Assembly: GCA_017615795.1 (NCBI GenBank)
Contig: JAFZZK010000043.1
Coordinates: 1 to 40,286, forward strand
Direction: 5' to 3'
DNA length: 40,286 nt
DNA from: Bacteroidales bacterium
Lineage (GTDB): Bacteria; Bacteroidota; Bacteroidia; Bacteroidales; WCHB1-69
Shown: in pieces, positions 34,776 through 40,286 of the stretch
How positions within the stretch are numbered: position 1 is the first letter of the stretch
How the letters are laid out: the number at the start of each line of letters is the position of its first letter
Program-made: the position numbers and the translations under genes
The notes under the pieces: generated by a model
What the model saw: only the letters and a program-made list of their open reading frames with translations
What the model was told of the DNA's origin: nothing
Databases searched by the model: none

Positions 34776-36848
34776 TCACCGTGCCGCGAACGGAATCCCG
34801 CGCGCTTCGCAATAGGCTCGCCAACGCTCCTTATAAAATGGCGTGTTGGTCTCGTCGGCCATGACGGTGGCGAAATCCAAGGCTAAGGCCACCTCCTCGG
34901 GCAGCATGGTGGGGTTGTGCTGCAACAGCAGCATGTCAATGCGAGGTCGGCACTCAACAGGCAGCACCTTCTCTTTCCTTTTCAACAGATAATAGCATTT
35001 GTCCCCAAATTGTATGAACGGTCCGCGCTTAATAAGAAAGGGGGCATCATAGCGAGGTGTGTCCACCGGTATGAATGTCCAGTTGGCATGCAACTTGCGT
35101 GCATGGTTCTGGACGGAATAGGTATAGTAAGAACTTTCGGCATCGCGTATGGAGTCCGAAAAAAGAAAGCACTCGTCACCGTAACAAAACTCCAATGCGC
35201 TGACCTTTCGAATGTTGTATGCCACCATTTCCATCCTTCGCTCTATGGCCACACGTCGCAGCGCGAACGTCCCTGCCAGTAAGGTCAACGATGCGAGCGC
35301 GACCCAACCGTATGCATGCTTGCGGTAATATATTGCACAATAGGCCATTGCGATGACAACGTAAAGAAGCAACACCTGCCCGCCCGAGAGGTCAATGTTG
35401 CGGGTCACGGCTCCGGGCAATCCTTCCACAAAAGTGACAATGCCGTTCATGATGCGGATCTCCCACGTCAGCAGGAAGGCGATGCCGTCGGAGATGTAGG
35501 GTACGAACGACAGTGACAGCAGTCCCACGCCAGTGACCATTACCGCAAAAGAGAGGGCTATTACCGTGAGGTTGGAAAGCATGAAATAGTTGGGGAAGGT
35601 GCCGAAATAATGGGCTGAAATCGGGAATGTGGCGATCTGGGCGGCCACCGAGACAGAGTGCAGTTCCCAGAAGTAGTTGCCCACCTTGGTCTTGCAAGTA
35701 TACAGCCCGGCGATGCGGGGTTGAGTCAGCACGATGCCGAAAACGGCTAAGTAACTGAGTTGGAAGCCCACTTCAAAAAGAAGCAAGGGCTTGATGGCCA
35801 ACAATATGAACAGCGATGCCATCAGGCTGTGGAAGATATTGGTGTTGCGGCGCAGTACCCCGCCGATGGTGACAAAGGAAAACATCGTGGCGGAGCGCGT
35901 CACCGACGGCGACAGTCCCGTGATGCAGGCATAGAGCCAGATGGAGAGCATCAGGAGGAATGCTTTGGCAATGCGTGTTTTGGGAAACAGGTCCATGGGC
36001 TTAAACAGGAAGTTGAGAATCATGAAGATGATGCCCACGTGCATGCCGGAGACGCAGAGAATGTGGCTGACGCCGGCAGAGGCGTATGCCGTGCGCAGTT
36101 CGGGTTCCAAAGTGTCGTCGTCGCCCAACAGGATGGCGCGCACGATGTCGAGCTCGCGACCTGTCATGCCGGCTGTGGCGTAGCGTGCCGCGAGCCGTTG
36201 TTGCAGGGCATGGGAGAAAGCCTTCAGCATGTTCGGGCACACGTTGTCCGCGAATTGCCAGCCGCTGTTGGAAACATATCCCGTCAGGAAAATCCTTCTT
36301 CGCTGCATGTAGCGGCGCATGTCGAAGGCATCCGGATTGGCGGGCGCTGCGAACTCGGAGAGGGTTGTGGAGATGGTGAGCACGTCACCGTAGTGGAGGG
36401 GTGCAACTGTTCCCGCGTTGCCAACGGTGTCTCTTTGCACATAGAGCAACGCCTTCTCATTCAGGGGTGTCCCGTTGGCGGTCTGAAGCAGTTCCACCAC
36501 CACTTTGTCGCTGTGTGCGCGGGGTACGGGGAAATCCACAATGCGTACGATGAACTCGTGGTTTTCCAGCGCGGCGGTACGTTGTCGGGGTGGCACGCGG
36601 GGCGACAAATGGAGCGTTGTGGTGCAAACGCCCGCCAAAGTGAAGGCCAAGGCCATCGTTGCCGTCTTTATCCACTGCCACTTGTAGCGTTTTAAACGCA
36701 ACATAAGGAGCATGAGCAGCCACAAAACAACGATGGCAACGAGTGAAAAGGGGACGATTTCGTCTGACAAGTTGCCGAAATAGGATAAAAATATCCCTGA
36801 AATGTAGGGCGGGAGTATTTTCAGCAGCGGGTATTTCGATAAGTTCAT
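34776..36848 (-). CDS. comEC: ComEC/Rec2 family DNA-uptake channel protein
   Basis: A 690-residue inner membrane protein; ComEC is the channel passing single-stranded DNA into the cytoplasm in natural transformation. The N-terminal DUF4131 region has membrane segments near residues 10-50 and an OB-like soluble part to about residue 200. The Competence domain then has ELDIVRAILLGDDDTL and the signature AGVSHILCVSGMHVGIIFMI, followed by about eight more segments to residue 530. The C-terminal part (530-690) is soluble but lacks the HxHxDH metallo-beta-lactamase domain, as is common in Bacteroidota. The start is the ATG at 36848: a -7 element at 36864-36871 lies inside the longer open frame (from 36896) and rules that out. 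Confidence 0.92.
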   Translation of the reverse strand: MNLSKYPLLKILPPYISGIFLSYFGNLSDEIVPFSLVAIVVLWLLMLLMLRLKRYKWQWIKTATMALAFTLAGVCTTTLHLSPRVPPRQRTAALENHEFIVRIVDFPVPRAHSDKVVVELLQTANGTPLNEKALLYVQRDTVGNAGTVAPLHYGDVLTISTTLSEFAAPANPDAFDMRRYMQRRRIFLTGYVSNSGWQFADNVCPNMLKAFSHALQQRLAARYATAGMTGRELDIVRAILLGDDDTLEPELRTAYASAGVSHILCVSGMHVGIIFMILNFLFKPMDLFPKTRIAKAFLLMLSIWLYACITGLSPSVTRSATMFSFVTIGGVLRRNTNIFHSLMASLFILLAIKPLLLFEVGFQLSYLAVFGIVLTQPRIAGLYTCKTKVGNYFWELHSVSVAAQIATFPISAHYFGTFPNYFMLSNLTVIALSFAVMVTGVGLLSLSFVPYISDGIAFLLTWEIRIMNGIVTFVEGLPGAVTRNIDLSGGQVLLLYVVIAMAYCAIYYRKHAYGWVALASLTLLAGTFALRRVAIERRMEMVAYNIRKVSALEFCYGDECFLFSDSIRDAESSYYTYSVQNHARKLHANWTFIPVDTPRYDAPFLIKRGPFIQFGDKCYYLLKRKEKVLPVECRPRIDMLLLQHNPTMLPEEVALALDFATVMADETNTPFYKERWRAYCEARGIPFAAR

Positions 36849-36863
36849 AACGTGGTTTTTTCG

Positions 36864-36871
36864 CAAACATA
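36864..36871 (-). promoter_or_regulatory. Promoter -7 element of comEC
   Basis: The minus strand reads TATGTTTGCGAA, matching TAnnTTTG, 15 bases upstream of the chosen ATG; a TTTC 18 bases further up may be the -33 box. It sits in the loop of an interrupted palindrome (CGTGG-TTTTTTCG...CGAAAAAA...CCACG, 36851-36890), which could be an operator. The leader would be very short. Confidence 0.6.
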
Positions 36872-36938
36872 CGAAAAAATAACAACCACGAAACACAAGA
36901 ACTTAAGCGAAAAGGCTGTGTTCCTTGTGGAATGGGAT

Positions 36939-38342
36939 TTAGCGCAGTGTCAGCAGCACGACGTTCTCCACATGTTGCGTGTGCGGGAACATGTCGACGG
37001 GTTGTACGGCGGCGACGCGGTACTTGGGGTCGAGAAGGGTCAGGTCTCGGGCCTGTGTGGCGGGGTTGCAGCTCACGTAGACGATGCGGGGCACCTCCAT
37101 ACTGAGCAGTTGCTCAATGACATTGGGGTGCATGCCTGCGCGCGGGGGGTCGGAGATGATGACATCAGGGCGCCCGTGCTTGGCAATGAAATCGTTGGTG
37201 AAGATCTTGGCCATGTCGCCCACCACAAACTCCGTGTTGTCGATGTGGTTCATCTCGGAGTTGATGCGTGCGTCGGCGACGGCGGTGTCCACATATTCGA
37301 TGCCTATTACCCGCTTGGCTTGGTGCGCCACGAAGTTGGCGATGGTACCCGTGCCCGTGAAGAGGTCGTACACCACCTCGTCGGGCTGGATGTCAGCAAA
37401 CTCGCGCGCCACCTTGTACAGGTTGTACGCCTGCTCGCTGTTGGTCTGGTAAAACGACTTGGGTCCCACCTTGAACTTGAGGCCTTCCATCTCCTCCATG
37501 ATGAAGTCTTGTCCTTTGAAAAGCGTGAAGGGCAGGTCGAAGATGGCATCGTTCATCTTGGTGTTGATGACATAGACCAGGGAGGTGATTTCGGGGAAGC
37601 GTTGTGCGAGGGCCTCCATCATGGCGGCGGCTTGCTCGTTGAAGTCCGTTATGACGAGCACAACCATCAGGTCGCCGGTGGAGGCGGTGCGGATGATGAG
37701 GTTGCGCAGCAGTCCTGTCCGCTCGCGGGGATCGTAGAAGGGCAGGTCATGTTCCATGGCATAGCTGCGGCAGAAGAGGCGGATGTCGTTGCTCGGCGCG
37801 CCCTGTAGCCAGCAGTGCTCGATGTCGAGAATCTTGTCGAACATGCCCGGGATATGGAAGCCGAGGCAGCGATGTTCGAAGAACTCGCCGTCCTGTTGGC
37901 GGCGGAGATCCTCGTAGGAGAGCCAGCGCATGGTGGAGAAGGTGAATTCCAGCTTGTTGCGATAATAGTAGGGCTTGGAAGAGCCGATGATGGGACGCAG
38001 CTCCGGGAACTCGAACTTGCCGAGGTGGCGGAAATTGTCCTCCACTTGTTTCTGCTTGAATTCCAATTGCTTCTCGTAGGCGAGCATCTGCCATTTGCAG
38101 CCGCCGCACACGCCGAAATGCCCGCAGGGTGGCGTCACACGGTCGGGTGACGGCGTGCGGATGGCCAGCAGGTTCGACTCGGCGTAGCCGCGTTTGCGCT
38201 TGTAGATTTCGACATCCACAAAGTCGCCCGGCACGGCGTAGGGCACGAATATGGTAAGCCCGTCTTGCTTGGCGACGGCCTTGCCCTCGGCACCGGCGGA
38301 GAGAATTTCCAGATTTTCGATGTTGTAACGTTTGAATGTCAT
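36939..38342 (-). CDS. rlmD: 23S rRNA (uracil-5)-methyltransferase, RlmD/TrmA type
   Basis: Methylates C5 of a uridine in rRNA with S-adenosylmethionine. The N-terminal TRAM domain (to about residue 60) binds RNA. An iron-sulphur cluster motif follows in CGHFGVCGGCKWQ (residues 73-83), with the fourth Cys probably in the FEHRCLGF/DIEHCWLQ region. SAM motif I is VVYDLFTGTGTIANFVA, with VIGIEYVDTAV after it. The catalytic end is ISDPPRAGMHPNVIEQL and YVSCNPATQARDL, whose Cys attacks the uracil. The 467 residues suit RlmD (RumA), but RlmC or TrmA activity cannot be excluded. It lies 36 bases after nadD, so both are likely on the nadD transcript. Confidence 0.88.
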   Translation of the reverse strand: MTFKRYNIENLEILSAGAEGKAVAKQDGLTIFVPYAVPGDFVDVEIYKRKRGYAESNLLAIRTPSPDRVTPPCGHFGVCGGCKWQMLAYEKQLEFKQKQVEDNFRHLGKFEFPELRPIIGSSKPYYYRNKLEFTFSTMRWLSYEDLRRQQDGEFFEHRCLGFHIPGMFDKILDIEHCWLQGAPSNDIRLFCRSYAMEHDLPFYDPRERTGLLRNLIIRTASTGDLMVVLVITDFNEQAAAMMEALAQRFPEITSLVYVINTKMNDAIFDLPFTLFKGQDFIMEEMEGLKFKVGPKSFYQTNSEQAYNLYKVAREFADIQPDEVVYDLFTGTGTIANFVAHQAKRVIGIEYVDTAVADARINSEMNHIDNTEFVVGDMAKIFTNDFIAKHGRPDVIISDPPRAGMHPNVIEQLLSMEVPRIVYVSCNPATQARDLTLLDPKYRVAAVQPVDMFPHTQHVENVVLLTLR

Positions 38343-38378
38343 AGTTGATGAGTTTTAGTTAGTGATGGTTAGTTATGC

Positions 38379-38960
38379 TTAGTGACGAGTGTAAAAGCCC
38401 ATCTCGTCGATGTATTCGTAAACCTTGGGTGGCAGCATGTAGCGCACCTCCTTGCCGTCGCGGATGCTGTTGCGGACGAGCGTGGAGGAGAGTTCGATGC
38501 GGGGTGCGTCAATGAAGGTGACGTGCGGATGTGCCTTGCGCTCGCCACCGTCATAGCCTATGCGCGGATAGACGTAGACGGGGTAGTGCTCCAGAATCCA
38601 TTCATGGTTGAGCCAGCGGTCAAAGGTCTGCAGGTTGTCCTCCCCCATGATGAGTGCAAAGTTGCGGTTGGGGAATTTCTCTTGCAGATGCACGAGCGTG
38701 TGGCAGGTGTAGGAGGGCTGTGGCAGGTGGAATTCGATGTCGGAGGCCTTGAAACGCGCATCATCGCCGATGGCCAAGTTGACCATGTGCAGCCGCTGCC
38801 GGTCGTCCAGCAGGGAACTCTTCTCTTTCAGCGGGTTGCGCGGCGACACCACGAACCAAAGCTCCTGAAGGTCTGAATGTTCCAAAAGGTACTCGGCAAT
38901 GACTAAATGCCCGATATGGATGGGGTTGAAGGAACCGAAATAGAGACCTGTCTTGTACAT
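38379..38960 (-). CDS. nadD: Nicotinate-nucleotide adenylyltransferase
   Basis: Adenylylates nicotinate mononucleotide to deamido-NAD, shared by de novo NAD synthesis and salvage. The N-terminus KTGLYFGSFNPIHIGHLVIA has the T/HxGH nucleotidyltransferase motif, FALIMGEDNLQTFDRW is in the middle, and the second signature is SSTLVRNSIRDGKEVRYM near the C-terminus. The start is ATG 38960: the longer frame from 38987 would begin inside the -7 element at 38985-38992, so its first codons would not be transcribed. That gives 193 residues, the usual size. Confidence 0.95.
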   Translation of the reverse strand: MYKTGLYFGSFNPIHIGHLVIAEYLLEHSDLQELWFVVSPRNPLKEKSSLLDDRQRLHMVNLAIGDDARFKASDIEFHLPQPSYTCHTLVHLQEKFPNRNFALIMGEDNLQTFDRWLNHEWILEHYPVYVYPRIGYDGGERKAHPHVTFIDAPRIELSSTLVRNSIRDGKEVRYMLPPKVYEYIDEMGFYTRH

Positions 38961-38984
38961 TTCGTCGTTGGTTGAAAAAACGTG

Positions 38985-38992
38985 CAAAAATA
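38985..38992 (-). promoter_or_regulatory. Promoter -7 element of nadD-rlmD
   Basis: The minus strand reads TATTTTTGCACG, matching TAnnTTTG, 24 bases upstream of the nadD ATG at 38960. It decides the start of nadD. Confidence 0.65.
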
Positions 38993-39108
38993 CAAAAATT
39001 GTCGGTAAGAAAACGCACCTGCCAAACCTTGACAGTGTTTTTTAATGCGGTGAATATTAATGAAATACGATTCATGCAAGACGTTTCGCGCCGTGCATAC
39101 TTTTTTTG

Positions 39109-39116
39109 TACCTTTG
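39109..39116 (+). promoter_or_regulatory. Promoter -7 element of nifJ
   Basis: The sequence TACCTTTGCACG matches TAnnTTTG; a TTTC about 21 bases upstream may be the -33 box. The distance to the ATG at 39257 leaves a leader of roughly 135 bases, longer than at the other promoters here, but I see no hairpin or riboswitch in it. The 296-base nadD-nifJ gap holds both divergent promoters and nothing else recognised. Confidence 0.65.
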
Positions 39117-39241
39117 CACGCTTTTTGGAAAAGACCAATGAATGCAAAAAGAGCAAGATTTTAAAAGGGTTAAAAGAGGAATTATCACAACCACAAATAC
39201 TTGATAAAACAATCAATTTCAAAAAACCAATAAAAATCTAA

Positions 39242-40286
<1,045 letters not shown>

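Noticed and set aside
34776-36896. Longer comEC start at 36896
   Set aside because: The -7 element at 36864-36871 lies inside the extension, and the extra residues (MFRGCYFFVCLRKNHV) do not look like the family's N-terminus.
8899-38960. nadC and nadD as a NAD-biosynthesis cluster
   Set aside because: They lie about 29 kb apart on opposite strands with many unrelated genes between.

Overview
The window looks like chromosomal DNA from an anaerobic member of the Bacteroidales (Bacteroidota). Three things point there. The promoters carry the Bacteroidota -7 element TAnnTTTG. The secreted proteins and a PorV-like porin are of the type IX secretion (T9SS) kind. A pyruvate:ferredoxin oxidoreductase gene (cut by the right edge) fits an anaerobe. 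No rRNA, tRNA, CRISPR array, insertion sequence or prophage was seen. Most of the window is densely packed housekeeping sequence.

Left block, minus strand (1-6701): serS, a secreted TPR protein, rsmA, a chagasin-like protease-inhibitor lipoprotein coupled to a GT2 glycosyltransferase, and gapA (cut by the left edge). serS is divergent from hutH (histidine ammonia-lyase), and a promoter is visible for each. On the plus strand then come a small lipoprotein coupled to nadC, a YihY-type membrane protein, and a small membrane-anchored hypothetical protein.

Centre (11392-21224): a three-gene operon of about 9.9 kb closed by a strong hairpin terminator. It encodes a 1270-residue TonB-dependent-receptor-like outer membrane protein, a 1573-residue secreted protein with a T9SS-type C-terminal domain, and a PorV/PorQ-family beta-barrel. 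This is the best candidate for a little-described system, plausibly a dedicated surface export or display unit.

Right-centre, plus strand (21243-33724): greA, a HIT protein, an orphan transketolase N-terminal subunit, an LptF/LptG permease, a GT4 glycosyltransferase, dxs, a CLC protein with CBS domains, rfbC, a phosphoglycolate-phosphatase-like HAD enzyme, a TatD nuclease, an Old Yellow Enzyme-type oxidoreductase and a D-2-hydroxyacid dehydrogenase. Several neighbours overlap or nearly touch, which suggests operons.

Right end: the only clearly accessory-looking stretch is 33725-34775. There a DUF559 nuclease-like gene is bracketed by two matching modules of three small palindromes each, suggestive of a REP-like repeat partnered with a nuclease. 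It is followed by comEC, an rlmD-type rRNA methyltransferase and nadD on the minus strand, and by the divergent nifJ start.
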